Source of the DNA: Rhodovulum sp. ES.010
Lineage (GTDB): Bacteria > Pseudomonadota > Alphaproteobacteria > Rhodobacterales > Rhodobacteraceae
Direction of reading: 5' to 3'
Length of the DNA stretch: 64,000 nucleotides
Assembly (NCBI RefSeq): GCF_900142935.1
Contig: NZ_FSRS01000001.1
Coordinates: 2,428,001-2,492,000, forward strand
Below are positions 55,240 to 64,000 of this stretch, one piece after another (position 1 is the first letter of the stretch; the number at the start of each line of letters is the position of its first letter). The notes under the pieces were generated by a model. The model was not told the DNA's origin, searched no databases, and worked only from the letters and a program-made list of their open reading frames with translations. The position numbers and the translations under genes are program-made.

Positions 55240-55569
55240 TCAGTTCAGTTGGAACTGCAGCGGGTAATGCCCGTCCTCGAACTCTCCAAACAGATCGGCA
55301 AGGTCGGGATGGTCCACGGGCTCGCCGGTGTCGTCGGGCAGCAGGTTCTGCTCCGAGACATAGGCGACGTAATAGCTGTGGTCGTTCTCGGCGAGCAGGT
55401 GGTAGAATGGCTGGTCCTTCGAAGGGCGGCTGTCCTCGGGGATGGCGTCATACCATTCGTCGGTGTTCGAGAACATCGCGTCGACATCGAACACGACACC
55501 CCGGAACGGGTGCTTCCGATGCCGGACCACCTGCCCAAGATGATATTTCGCGCGTGTCGTCCGCATCAT
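55240..55569 (-). CDS. hspQ: Heat-shock protein HspQ (YccV-like)
   Basis: This 109-residue protein has the hemimethylated-DNA-binding YccV domain: KYHLGQVVRHRKHPFRGVVFDVDAMF, then DQPFYHLLAENDHSYYVAYVSEQNLLPDDTGEPVDHP. In E. coli HspQ is a specificity factor of Lon protease. Tandem ATGs at 55569 and 55566 are possible starts. It converges with the GGT gene (14-base gap) and is divergent from the AEC transporter gene. Confidence 0.93.
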   Translation of the reverse strand: MMRTTRAKYHLGQVVRHRKHPFRGVVFDVDAMFSNTDEWYDAIPEDSRPSKDQPFYHLLAENDHSYYVAYVSEQNLLPDDTGEPVDHPDLADLFGEFEDGHYPLQFQLN

Positions 55570-55650
55570 GTTGCAACCCCCTTGTCGTCACACTAAAGCC
55601 CCGGATGGGGCAATGTCCATGCGACAGGGCGGATTTCCGGGAAACAGAGT

Positions 55651-56532
55651 GTGAACCTCGTCCTCACAGTGCTGGAGATCGTCGCGCCGGTTTTTCTGCT
55701 GGCGGGCGTTGGGTTTGCATGGGTCCGCCTCGGCAACGAGTACCGCGTCCAGTTCGTCACCCAGCTTGCGATGACGCTGTCGGTGCCCTGCCTGATCTTC
55801 ACCGCCCTGATGCAGACCGAGATCGACCCCCAGGCGCTTACGGCGCTCTCGCTCGCGGCCTTGGTGGCCTACGGGGTGGTGACGGTGCTGTGCATCGGCG
55901 TCGTCGCGCTGGCGCGGCTCGAGCGGCGGACCTACCTCGCCCCGATCATCTTCGGCAACACGGGCAACATGGGCCTGCCGCTGGCGCTGTTCGCGTTCGG
56001 CGACGCGGGGCTGGGCTATGCCGTCGTCGTCTTCGCGGTGATGGCGGTCTATTCCTTCACCTTCGGGGTCTGGCTCGTCTCGGGCGGCGGGTCGCTCGTC
56101 AAGGTGGTCAAGGAGCCCTTGGTCGCGGCGACTCTTCTGGGCGGGCTGTTCCTGTGGCAGGGCTGGGAAACGCCGGTATTCCTCACCAACACGCTCGAGT
56201 TGATTGGGCAAATGGCGATACCACTGATGCTGATCACGCTGGGCGTCGCCATCGCGCGGCTGCATCCGGGCCACCTGCCGCGCGCGATGTGGCTGTCGGC
56301 CGTCAAGCTGGCGCTCTGCCTTGCCGCTACCGTCGCCGTGGGGCGCTGGTTCGCCCTCGACCCGGTGCCCTTCGCCGTTCTCGTGCTGCAGATATCCACG
56401 CCGGTGGCCGTGACCTCCTATCTGCTGGCCGAGAAATACGGCGCCGATGCGGAGGCTGTCGCGGGTCTCGTCGTCGTCTCCACCCTGCTCTCGGTCATCA
56501 CGCTGCCCGTCACTCTCGCGTTTCTGATCTGA
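55651..56532 (+). CDS. AEC-family (auxin efflux carrier-like) transporter
   Basis: This 293-residue protein has about ten hydrophobic helices. Family blocks are VAPVFLLAGVGFAWVRLG, LSVPCLIFTALM, FGNTGNMGLPLALFAFG with the conserved Asn-Thr-Gly-Asn segment, and GQMAIPLMLITLGVAIARL. Bacterial members move malonate, malate, lactate or amino acids. The start is GTG 55651. It stands alone between hspQ (divergent) and the transglycosylase gene. Confidence 0.9.
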   Translation: MNLVLTVLEIVAPVFLLAGVGFAWVRLGNEYRVQFVTQLAMTLSVPCLIFTALMQTEIDPQALTALSLAALVAYGVVTVLCIGVVALARLERRTYLAPIIFGNTGNMGLPLALFAFGDAGLGYAVVVFAVMAVYSFTFGVWLVSGGGSLVKVVKEPLVAATLLGGLFLWQGWETPVFLTNTLELIGQMAIPLMLITLGVAIARLHPGHLPRAMWLSAVKLALCLAATVAVGRWFALDPVPFAVLVLQISTPVAVTSYLLAEKYGADAEAVAGLVVVSTLLSVITLPVTLAFLI

Positions 56533-56614
56533 TCGCGCAGCTTTGTCGTTTTCCCGGCGGCCGAATTCGCCTATGCTGGGATCAAACAAAAGAACAAGAG
56601 CAGACGAGGGGCAG

Positions 56615-57190
56615 ATGAGCAGACTCCTTCTCGTGGCGACGATTCTGGCGGTTGCGGGCTGTGGCGGCGGGTATTCGCCTCCGCGCGATCTCGACAACGC
56701 CTGCGCGATCGCGAAAGAACGGCCGAAATACATGCGCGCGATGGAGCGGACCGAGCGGCGCTGGGGCGTGCCGGTTCCCGTGCAGATGGCGATGATCCAC
56801 CAGGAAAGCAAGTTCATCGGCGACGCGCGCACACCGCATCGCTACGTGCTGGGTATCATTCCGATGGGGCGGCAAAGCTCGGCCTACGGCTACGCCCAGG
56901 CCCTGGACGGGACCTGGGACGATTATCGCCGGGACACCGGCCAGCGCCGCGCCCGCCGCGACGACATCTACGACGCGACGGATTTCATGGGCTGGTACAT
57001 GGCGCAGACGCGGGAAAAGCTGGGCATTCCGCTGACGGACACCCGCAACCAGTATCTTGCCTACCATGACGGCCATGCGGGCTACGCGCGCGGCAGCTAC
57101 CGGCGAAAAGGGTGGCTGACGGACGTGTCCAGCCGCGTCGCTGCCCGGGCGCACAGCTACAACGCCCAACTGGCCGCCTGCCGTTACTAG
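56615..57190 (+). CDS. Outer-membrane lipoprotein with lytic transglycosylase (SLT-like) domain
   Basis: This 191-residue protein has a lipoprotein signal (LLLVATILAVAGC, lipobox Cys17) and a transglycosylase-like domain with the catalytic Glu in MAMIHQESKFIGDA, then SSAYGYAQALDGTWDDYRRDTG and YLAYHDGHAGYARGSYRRK. It would cut peptidoglycan glycan strands with formation of 1,6-anhydro ends. The start at 56615 places the lipobox correctly; a frame extension to 56543 does not. It converges with lolA, one base apart. Confidence 0.88.
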   Translation: MSRLLLVATILAVAGCGGGYSPPRDLDNACAIAKERPKYMRAMERTERRWGVPVPVQMAMIHQESKFIGDARTPHRYVLGIIPMGRQSSAYGYAQALDGTWDDYRRDTGQRRARRDDIYDATDFMGWYMAQTREKLGIPLTDTRNQYLAYHDGHAGYARGSYRRKGWLTDVSSRVAARAHSYNAQLAACRY

Positions 57191-57191
57191 C

Positions 57192-57794
57192 TCAGTCCTG
57201 AATCCGCGCGGCCGTTTCCTGAACGATGCTGAACAGCCGCGCCGAGAGGTCCACGCCGGTCTTCATCTCGCCAAGGATCACCGTCGTCGCCTGGCCGGTA
57301 TCGTCGGTAATGACCCATTGCCGGAGTTCGACCGGATCTCCGGTGAAGACCAGCGCGATGGTGCCATATTCGGGATGCTCGGGGTCCTGGGCCACCACGC
57401 GGGTCGACGTCGCGTCGCCGTCATGGCCCACGACCATCCGCGCGCGCGTCAGGTCAACGTTGCGCTGCAGTATGATGCTCAGCGGCGTCTTGGCCAGCGG
57501 GTATTTCTCGGGCGGCTGGTTCGACTTGGCGTCGAAGATCGCCACCTGCCCCCCGCCCGCGATCACCAGCCCCTCGTTCGGCGGGTCGTATTCGAACCGC
57601 GCCCGGCCGGGGCGCTGTAGCGATAGCCGCCCGGTCGAGATCGACCCGTCGGCGTTCACCTGGGTGAAATCCGCCTGCGCCGTCGTGAAGCTGTTGAGAT
57701 AGGCCGAGACCCGCGAAAGCGGAATCCGGTCGGCAAGGCCGGGTGCTGCGGCCGCCACCCAGAGGGCGAGGCATAGGGCAAGGCGCTTCATCAT
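57192..57794 (-). CDS. lolA: Outer-membrane lipoprotein carrier protein LolA
   Basis: This 200-residue periplasmic chaperone carries lipoproteins from LolCDE to the outer membrane. A signal peptide covers residues 1-21. The LolA fold is recognisable from AYLNSFTTAQADFTQVNADGSISTGRLSLQRPGRARFEYDPPNEGLVIAGG and the later TIALVFTGDPVELRQWVITDD. The gene starts at tandem ATGs at 57794. It follows ftsK on the same strand with an 80-base gap, a common order in alphaproteobacteria. Confidence 0.92.
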   Translation of the reverse strand: MMKRLALCLALWVAAAAPGLADRIPLSRVSAYLNSFTTAQADFTQVNADGSISTGRLSLQRPGRARFEYDPPNEGLVIAGGGQVAIFDAKSNQPPEKYPLAKTPLSIILQRNVDLTRARMVVGHDGDATSTRVVAQDPEHPEYGTIALVFTGDPVELRQWVITDDTGQATTVILGEMKTGVDLSARLFSIVQETAARIQD

Positions 57795-57874
57795 GATGTC
57801 AATCTAGGCCCTCTCGCGGCCCGATGCATCTGCCAATGCGTCACGAAAGGGCGAGGGGCTCGCGCCCCCGCCGG

Positions 57875-60577
57875 TCACGCCTGTTCGGGTACCAGGATTT
57901 CCCGCTTGCCCACGTGGTTGGCGGGGCTCACGACGCCCTGCTCCTCCATCTGCTCGACCAGCCGCGCGGCCTTGTTGTAGCCGATGGCAAGTTTGCGCTG
58001 GATGTAGGAGGTGGAGCATTTGCGGTCCTTCAACACAATGGCCACCGCCTGGTCGTAAAGCGCGTCCTCGCCGTCGGTGTTGCCGCCGAGCCCCAGAACA
58101 AGGTCGATATCGCTTTCCTTGTCGTCGTCGGGGCCTTCGACCACGCCACCGACATAGTCGGGCGGACCATAGGCCTTGAGGAAATTGACGATCTCCTCGA
58201 CCTCCTCGTCCGACACGAACGGCCCATGCACGCGGCCGATCCGCCCACCGCCGGCCATATAGAGCATGTCGCCCATGCCGAGCAGCTGTTCCGCCCCCTG
58301 CTCGCCCAGGATCGTGCGGCTGTCGACCTTGGACGTCACTTGGAAACTGATCCGCGTGGGGAAGTTGGCCTTGATCGTGCCGGTTATCACGTCGACCGAG
58401 GGGCGCTGGGTCGCCATGATGAGGTGGATGCCGGAGGCCCGCGCCATCTGCGCCAGGCGCTGGATGCAGGCCTCGATCTCCTTGCCCGCGACCATCATCA
58501 GGTCGGCCATCTCGTCGACGATCACGACGATATAAGGCAAGGTCTCGGGCTGGAATTCCTCGGTCTCGAAGACGGGTTCGCCGGTCTCGTCGTCGAAGCC
58601 GGTCTGGACCGTGCGCTTGAACATCTCGCCCTTGGCCAGCGCGTCGCGCACCCGGCCGTTATAGCCCTCGATGTTACGCACGCCCATCTTGGACATCTTG
58701 CGGTAGCGTTCTTCCATCTCGGCCACGACCCATTTCAGCGCGACGACGGCCTTTTTCGGGTCGGTGACGACGGGCGACAGCAGATGCGGAATGCCGTCAT
58801 AGACGCTGAGTTCCAGCATCTTCGGGTCGATCATGATCAGCCGGCATTCGTCGGGCGTGAGGCGATAGAGCAACGACAGGATCATGGTGTTGATCGCCAC
58901 GGATTTCCCCGAGCCGGTGGTCCCCGCGATCAAGAGGTGGGGCATCTTGGCAAGGTTGGCCACGATGGGCTCGCCCCCGATATCCTTGCCAAGCGCCAGC
59001 GGCAAGCGCGCCGCGTTGTCTCCGAAATGGCGAGACGACAGGATCTCGCGCAGAACCACCTTTTCACGGTTGGCGTTGGGCAGCTCGATCCCGATGACGC
59101 TGCGCCCCGGCACGGTGGACACACGCGCCGACAGTGCCGACATGCTGCGCGCGATGTCATCGGCCAGCCCGATGACGCGCGATGCCTTGAGCCCCGGGGC
59201 GGGTTCCAGTTCGTACATCGTGACGACGGGGCCGGGGCGGACACTGACGATCTCGCCCTTCACGCCATAGTCGTCGAGCACGTTTTCCAGCATGCGCGCG
59301 TTTTCTTCCAGCGCCTCGTCGGGCAGGACGTGCCGTTCGACCGAGTCGGGCGAGGTCAGAAGCGACAGAGGCGGGTGTTCGTAGCCGTTGGCGGGGTCGT
59401 CGAATTGCAGCGCGGGCTGCGCCTCTTCCTGCGCCCGGCGCGACGGCGGCACGGGTTTCTTCGGCGGGTGCTGAACCACGCCGCGGCGCGGCTCCTCGAC
59501 CGGGGCGCGCGGACCCGGCATGGCGAGGCTTTCGGCGCTTACCGGCGGCTCGGACGGTAGTTCATCGAAGGCGGTCTCGACCCCGCGCACGACGGGGGGC
59601 TCGGCGCGGTGCACCGGGCGCGCACCGCCATTGCGGTTGCGGATGACATCGGCGATGCGCGCCTTGATCCGCTCTTCCGAGATCGGGCCGAACGCCTCGG
59701 CGTCGAAATCGACGTCGCGCTCGACCAGTTCCGGCTCGGGCTCTGTCACCCGCCGCCGCAGACTGGGAAGACGGGCGAGCAAGCCCGTTCGGGCGGGCGG
59801 GGCGGTCACGACCTCGGGCTCCGCCGGGCGGGTCAGGCGCGGCTCGCCCTGGGCCGCCTGCGCCGGTGCTGCGCGGCGGGCGCGGATCTCGGCGCCGATG
59901 CGCTGGCCCGCGCCCAGCGCCCCCTGCGCGGATTGCCCCAGCGCCCTCCGCAGGCCCGCATAGGTCAGGATCACCCCGATCAGCAGGAACCGGCCGAACC
60001 GGCGCAACTCGTCGCGGTCGGTGCCGAGCACGAACAGCCCCGTCGCCAACGCGCCGAGCCAGACGAGCGCGGCCACCACGCGCAACCCGAATACCGTGTC
60101 CACCGGCGCCACGCCGAGGATCGCGCCCAGCACCGTGTCGCCGAAAAGCCCGCCCATGCCGAAGCTGTGGGTCCAGGAGGCGGGCGGCACATGGGTCGAG
60201 GCATAGACCGCCGCGAGCGCGATAGCCACCGGCGCGAAGATTAGCCGCGACAGCGCGCGCTCTTCCCCGACATGGGTGACAAAGCGCAGGCCCCAAGCGG
60301 CCGGGATCGCGACAAGCCCCCAGGCGCCCCAGCCCACGATGATGAAGAGAGGCGAGGCGATCGAGGCGCCGAACCGGCCCATGACGTTCTCGGCCGGGGC
60401 ATCGGTGGCCGACAGCCAGCTCGGGTCCTCGGGGACGTAGCTGCCCAGGATCAGCGTCATCAGAATCGCGGCGCCGATCAGCGTGAAGCCGATGAGTTCC
60501 TTGCCCCGTCGCTCGATCGCCGCCTGCATGCTGGAATCGAGAAGCGGTTCGCGTCCCTTCATCTGATACGATGCCAT
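57875..60577 (-). CDS. ftsK: DNA translocase FtsK
   Basis: This 900-residue septal motor pumps chromosome ends at division and activates dimer resolution. The N-terminus has four membrane helices (residues about 28-200). A Pro/Arg-rich linker (about 210-400) follows, then the motor with [54 protein letters not shown] (Walker A), VDEMADLMM (Walker B) and [25 protein letters not shown]-terminal gamma winged helix ([33 protein letters not shown]) reads KOPS sites. The start is 60577 or an in-frame ATG at 60562. Confidence 0.96.
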   Translation of the reverse strand: MASYQMKGREPLLDSSMQAAIERRGKELIGFTLIGAAILMTLILGSYVPEDPSWLSATDAPAENVMGRFGASIASPLFIIVGWGAWGLVAIPAAWGLRFVTHVGEERALSRLIFAPVAIALAAVYASTHVPPASWTHSFGMGGLFGDTVLGAILGVAPVDTVFGLRVVAALVWLGALATGLFVLGTDRDELRRFGRFLLIGVILTYAGLRRALGQSAQGALGAGQRIGAEIRARRAAPAQAAQGEPRLTRPAEPEVVTAPPARTGLLARLPSLRRRVTEPEPELVERDVDFDAEAFGPISEERIKARIADVIRNRNGGARPVHRAEPPVVRGVETAFDELPSEPPVSAESLAMPGPRAPVEEPRRGVVQHPPKKPVPPSRRAQEEAQPALQFDDPANGYEHPPLSLLTSPDSVERHVLPDEALEENARMLENVLDDYGVKGEIVSVRPGPVVTMYELEPAPGLKASRVIGLADDIARSMSALSARVSTVPGRSVIGIELPNANREKVVLREILSSRHFGDNAARLPLALGKDIGGEPIVANLAKMPHLLIAGTTGSGKSVAINTMILSLLYRLTPDECRLIMIDPKMLELSVYDGIPHLLSPVVTDPKKAVVALKWVVAEMEERYRKMSKMGVRNIEGYNGRVRDALAKGEMFKRTVQTGFDDETGEPVFETEEFQPETLPYIVVIVDEMADLMMVAGKEIEACIQRLAQMARASGIHLIMATQRPSVDVITGTIKANFPTRISFQVTSKVDSRTILGEQGAEQLLGMGDMLYMAGGGRIGRVHGPFVSDEEVEEIVNFLKAYGPPDYVGGVVEGPDDDKESDIDLVLGLGGNTDGEDALYDQAVAIVLKDRKCSTSYIQRKLAIGYNKAARLVEQMEEQGVVSPANHVGKREILVPEQA

Positions 60578-60590
60578 ACCCTAACCATCC

Positions 60591-61772
60591 TCAACCAAAG
60601 AGGCAGCCACGGAGCCGCGTGAGCCCGTGCCGCAATTCCTGCTCCGGCGCGACCATCGCGACGCGGATATACCCCTTCCCGGGGTTCTCGCCCGCGACCT
60701 CGCGCGAGAGATACGCGCCCGGCAGCACCCGCACCCCGGTCATCCGCCAGGTTTCCAGCGCGGCCGCCTCGCCGTCCTCCACCGGCAGCCACAGGAAGAA
60801 CCCGGCTTCCGGGGGCCGGTACCCAGGCACATCGCCCAGGATTTCGTCGGCGATCTCGTATTTGCGCCGATAAAGTCGGCGGTTCTCTTCCACATGGGCC
60901 TCGTCGGCCCAGACCTTCTCGGCCACGCGCTGAAGCGGCAGCGGCATCGGCGCCCCGGCATAGGCGCGCAACTGCCGGATGCGGCTCATGCTTTGCGGAC
61001 CGCCCGCGCAGAACCCCGAGCGCAGGCCCGGCAGGTTCGACCGCTTGGACAGCGAGTGGAACACCAGCACCCGCTCGGGGTCGGCGCCGATTTCGTCGGC
61101 CACCTCCAACGCGCCGGCGGGCGGGTCGTCGCGGTAGACCTCGGAATAGCACTCGTCGGCGAAGACCTGGAAATCGTGCTTCTCGGCAAGGCGCAGCAGG
61201 TCCGCCCAGTAGCCCTTGTCGGCGACGGCGCCCTGCGGGTTCGACGGCGAGCAGAGATAGGCGATCGCGACGCGGTCGAGGAGGTCTGGCGCCAACGCCC
61301 CGTAATCGGGCAGAAACCCGGTCTCGGCGGTCGCCGGCACGTAGACCGGGTCCGCCGCGACCGCGAGCGCGGCCACGGAATACACCTGGTAGAACGGGTT
61401 GGGTGTCAGGACGACCGGGCGGTGCCCCGCCTTTTCCTCGGGGCATAGCGCGAGGGCGGCGTTGAACAGCCCTTCGCGTGTGCCGTTCAGCACGGAAATC
61501 CGGCTGTCGGGTTCGACGATCACGCGGTACCGCCGCGCGATCCAGTCCGAGATCGCGCTCAGCAGCTCGGGCGTGCCGTCATTGGGGGGGTATTTGCCGA
61601 ACTCCTGGGCATGCTCGGCGATTATACCCGCGACCCAGGGCGGGAAGGCGTGCTGGGGCTCGCCAATGCTCATGCGCAGCGGCGCGCCGCCCGGCCCGTG
61701 GCAGTCCAGCAGCCGCCGGAGCCGCGGAAACGCGTATTCTGGCAGGTTCGAAAACCGCTTGGGAAAGGTCAT
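60591..61772 (-). CDS. Class I/II PLP aminotransferase, DapC-like
   Basis: This 393-residue enzyme has the fold-type I pattern: LRMSIGEPQHAFPPWV, YPPNDGTPELLSAISDWI, LTPNPFYQVYSVAAL, YLCSPSNPQGAVAD, FADECYSEVYRD and the PLP Lys in HSLSKRSNLPGLRSGF. It most resembles N-succinyldiaminopimelate aminotransferase DapC, which would serve lysine and peptidoglycan synthesis. Other substrate assignments are possible. The start at 61772 (MTFPKRFSNL) is preferred over upstream extensions. It ends 14 bases before ftsK begins. Confidence 0.88.
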   Translation of the reverse strand: MTFPKRFSNLPEYAFPRLRRLLDCHGPGGAPLRMSIGEPQHAFPPWVAGIIAEHAQEFGKYPPNDGTPELLSAISDWIARRYRVIVEPDSRISVLNGTREGLFNAALALCPEEKAGHRPVVLTPNPFYQVYSVAALAVAADPVYVPATAETGFLPDYGALAPDLLDRVAIAYLCSPSNPQGAVADKGYWADLLRLAEKHDFQVFADECYSEVYRDDPPAGALEVADEIGADPERVLVFHSLSKRSNLPGLRSGFCAGGPQSMSRIRQLRAYAGAPMPLPLQRVAEKVWADEAHVEENRRLYRRKYEIADEILGDVPGYRPPEAGFFLWLPVEDGEAAALETWRMTGVRVLPGAYLSREVAGENPGKGYIRVAMVAPEQELRHGLTRLRGCLFG

Positions 61773-61908
61773 GGACCCCTGTCTGCCTGTGCTGCCTCTG
61801 ATCGGGGCGTCTCCCGCGCCCCGTTTGAGCATCACGATATCGGGTGTTCCCGTTCCGGTCCAGACGCGCACCGGCCCCGCCACAGAGGCAAGGCCCGGGC
61901 TGTGGCAT

Positions 61909-63240
61909 TTAGGCCAGCGCCGCCTCGGCCGCCGCGCCCAGGCGCAGCAGACGCTCTTCCGATCCGGCCGGCCCCATCAGGGAAATGCCCGCCGAGGGCA
62001 CGCCGGTCGGCAGGGTCAGCACCGCAAGACCCATCAGGTTGCCAATCCGCGTATTACGCAACGTCATCAGGTTCTCGGACACGAAGAGGTCCGCATCGGC
62101 CAGCAGGGCGGCGGTGTTTGGCGGCAGGATCGGCACCGTCGGCACCAGCACCGCATCGAAGCCCGCCACCCGCGCGGCGTAGCCAAGGCGGAGCCTGTCG
62201 AGCTTCTGCGAGGCGGCGACATAGTCCATGCCAGAGAAGTCGCGCCCGCCGCGGAAGCGCTTGAGCACCTCGGGGAACATCTTTTCCGGCGCGGCTTCGA
62301 TGGCGTCGGACCAAGTCGCATACGCTTCGGTCGCGTAGAGCACGCCGGACAGCGTCATCGCCTCGGACACCTCGGGGATATCGGCCCGCACTACCGTGGC
62401 ACCGGCCCGTCCGAGGCGATCCACCGCGCTTTCGAAGCCGGTTTTCGGCGCCTCGCGGATATCGTCGAAGGCGACGGTGTCCAGCACCATCAGCCGCGCG
62501 CCCTTCAGGGTCGCGCCCCGCAGATCGGCCGGCTGTCCACCCTCCAGCGCGGCCAGCAGCAGGGCCGCGTCCTCCACCGTGCGGGTCAACGGCCCGACCG
62601 TGTCGAACCGGGGCGCCAGCGGCACGACCCCCGCCAGCGACACACGGCCCGCCCCGGTCTTGAGCCCGACGAGGTCGTTCCACGCGGCCGGCACCCGGAC
62701 CGAGCCGCCGGTATCCGACCCGATCCCGCCCGCGGCCAGCCCGAACGCGACTGAGGTCGCCGCCCCCGAAGACGATCCGCCCGGCGCCGCGTCCGGGTCG
62801 TTGACGCAAGGCGGCGTCTCGGTCACCGGGTTCAGCCCCAGCCCCGAGAAGGCCAGTTCGGTCATGTGCGTCTTGCCCAGGCAGACGAGGCCGCAAGCGG
62901 TCGCATTCGCCAGGACCTCGGCATCGCGTCCCGGGACACGTCCCTTCAGCAGGGACGAGCCCGCCTCGGTCGCCACGCCGGCACTGTCGAACAGGTCCTT
63001 CCACGAGATCGGCACCCCGTCGATCGGCCCGCGCCGCAGGCCCAGCCTTGCCCGGGTGCGCGCGGCCTCGGCCTCGGACAGGGCGCGGTCGCGGGTCACG
63101 CGGGCATAGATGCGGTCGCCATGCTCATGCGCCGCGATCGCGTCGAGAAAGGCGGCGGTCAGGTCCACCGGGTCGATCTCGCCCGAACCGATCCCCCGGC
63201 CCAGCGCCCCCGCGCTCATGCGCCGCCAGTCACTCGCCAT
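61909..63240 (-). CDS. Amidase-signature family hydrolase
   Basis: This 443-residue amidase has the Ser-cisSer-Lys triad: Lys81 (PISWKDLF), cis-Ser156 (PGGSSSGAA) and nucleophile Ser180 (GSDTGGSVRVPA), with the standard 24-residue spacing. The sequence VGLKTGAGRVSLAGVVPLAPRFDTVGPLTRTVEDAALLL is typical of the family. It lacks the C-terminal features of GatA and no gatB/gatC is adjacent, so it is probably a catabolic or detoxifying amidase of unknown substrate. The start ATG 63240 places the catalytic core correctly. Confidence 0.9.
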   Translation of the reverse strand: MASDWRRMSAGALGRGIGSGEIDPVDLTAAFLDAIAAHEHGDRIYARVTRDRALSEAEAARTRARLGLRRGPIDGVPISWKDLFDSAGVATEAGSSLLKGRVPGRDAEVLANATACGLVCLGKTHMTELAFSGLGLNPVTETPPCVNDPDAAPGGSSSGAATSVAFGLAAGGIGSDTGGSVRVPAAWNDLVGLKTGAGRVSLAGVVPLAPRFDTVGPLTRTVEDAALLLAALEGGQPADLRGATLKGARLMVLDTVAFDDIREAPKTGFESAVDRLGRAGATVVRADIPEVSEAMTLSGVLYATEAYATWSDAIEAAPEKMFPEVLKRFRGGRDFSGMDYVAASQKLDRLRLGYAARVAGFDAVLVPTVPILPPNTAALLADADLFVSENLMTLRNTRIGNLMGLAVLTLPTGVPSAGISLMGPAGSEERLLRLGAAAEAALA

Positions 63241-63325
63241 CGTCCGTCCTCCAAGCTGGTCCGCGCCGACGCTAGCGGGCGCGCCGCTTATGGACAATCC
63301 CGCCCGCACCGCCATATAGCGGGGC

Positions 63326-64000
63326 ATGGCATTCGACTCCGACATCCTGATCGTGGGCGGCGGGCTCAACGGCCCGGCACTGGCCCTGGCACTGGCGCAA
63401 GGCGGGCTTTCGGTCACGGTGATCGACGCGCTCCCCAAGGACACGCGGGCGGAGGACAGGTTCGACGGGCGCTCCTATGCGCTGGCGCTGGCCTCGACTC
63501 GGCTCCTGCAGGCCATCGGCCTTTGGAACGAAGTGCATGCGCGCAGCCAGCCGATCCTCGAGATCGTCGCCTCGGACGGGCGCGCGGGCGAGGGACCGGC
63601 GCCGTTCTTCCTGGATTTCCACCACGGCGAGATCGAGGAAGGCCCGATGGGCTACATGCTGGAGGACCGGTACCTTCGGCGCGCCTTCCTCGACGCGATG
63701 GCGGCGGACCCCAGGATCACGACGCTTTCGGAGGAAACCGTCGTCGCGCAGGCGCCGGATGCCACTGGCGTGACGGTAACGCTCGCCTCTGGCAAGACAC
63801 TGCGGGGCCGGGTTCTCGTGGGCTGCGACGGACGCCGATCCGGCACGGCGATGCGCGCCGGGATCCGGCGCACCGGGTGGGATTACGGGCAGACCGCGCT
63901 GGTCTGCGCCATCGCCCACGAGAAACCGCATAACGGCGCGGCGCACCAGTTCTTCATGCCCGAGGGACCGCTCGCGATCCTGCCGCTGCCGGGCAACCGC
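63326..64000 (+). CDS. UbiH/UbiF-family FAD-dependent ubiquinone hydroxylase, 3' end outside window
   Basis: The 225 visible residues are the N-terminal part of a flavoprotein hydroxylase of ubiquinone synthesis (about 400 residues when complete). The FAD motif is ILIVGGGLNGPALALALAQ; FDGRSYALALASTRLLQAIGLW and YMLEDRYLRRAFLDAM match UbiH/VisC; the second FAD motif is VLVGCDGRRSGTAMRAGI. It diverges from the amidase gene. Whether it acts on C5, C6 or C1 of the ring cannot be decided here. Confidence 0.9.
   Translation, partial: MAFDSDILIVGGGLNGPALALALAQGGLSVTVIDALPKDTRAEDRFDGRSYALALASTRLLQAIGLWNEVHARSQPILEIVASDGRAGEGPAPFFLDFHHGEIEEGPMGYMLEDRYLRRAFLDAMAADPRITTLSEETVVAQAPDATGVTVTLASGKTLRGRVLVGCDGRRSGTAMRAGIRRTGWDYGQTALVCAIAHEKPHNGAAHQFFMPEGPLAILPLPGNR

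Overview
The window is GC-rich chromosomal DNA from an alphaproteobacterium, most likely a member of the Rhodobacterales. That placement is an inference from gene content and protein style: the serB/serC-serA block, rpsO-pnp, a Prx6-type peroxiredoxin, a DUF5665 protein, PepSY proteins with cytochrome b561, and a bciA-type 8-vinyl reductase. bciA suggests the strain, or its lineage, can make bacteriochlorophyll. I saw no insertion sequence, prophage, CRISPR array, rRNA or tRNA. Genes are densely packed, with many 1-4 bp stop/start overlaps.

Layout. 1-2.3 kb: potassium uptake (trkH, cut by the window edge, and trkA) and a DUF454 membrane protein. 2.4-10.6 kb: a peptide-type ABC transporter (binding protein, DppB, a fused DppC-DppD, DppF) with a GntR/FadR regulator, divergent from a DUF1028 protein and an M20 amidohydrolase; the shared promoter region carries a pair of near-identical AT-rich operator-like repeats. 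10.7-15.6 kb: a DeoR regulator and a complete ugp-like sugar/glycerol-phosphate ABC transporter. 15.8-19.2 kb: PepSY-cytochrome b561 divergent from PepSY-response regulator-histidine kinase, with the same four-half-site array at both ends of the two-component operon. 19.4-25.2 kb: small envelope proteins, an L,D-transpeptidase, a secreted SH3-META-SH3 protein and a frameshifted AraC regulator.

25.5-36 kb: a hybrid histidine kinase, yaaA, recQ, YggT, then a plus-strand run of thioesterase, UMF1-type MFS transporter, MepA endopeptidase, phytase-like esterase and a queuosine-precursor transporter. 36.0-36.65 kb: a short leader with an extremely long Shine-Dalgarno sequence, an 18-codon mini-ORF rich in rare codons and a terminator with a competing pairing, directly before the ribosome-rescue gene arfB. 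36.7-40.5 kb: serine biosynthesis (serB divergent from serC-serA). 40.6-43.9 kb: a phosphatase, DUF1643, a fluoroacetate-dehalogenase-type hydrolase and two unknown proteins. 44-47.8 kb: rpsO, bciA and pnp.

47.8-64 kb: 1-Cys peroxiredoxin with an Irr-box-like palindrome, aldehyde dehydrogenase, rluA, free-Met-sulfoxide reductase, thiolase, a STAS/anti-sigma-kinase pair, a gamma-glutamyltranspeptidase homologue, hspQ, an AEC transporter, a lytic transglycosylase lipoprotein, lolA, ftsK, an aminotransferase, an amidase and the start of a UbiH-type hydroxylase. The most unusual signals are the twin operator arrays around the PepSY two-component operon, the arfB leader and the GntR operator pair.
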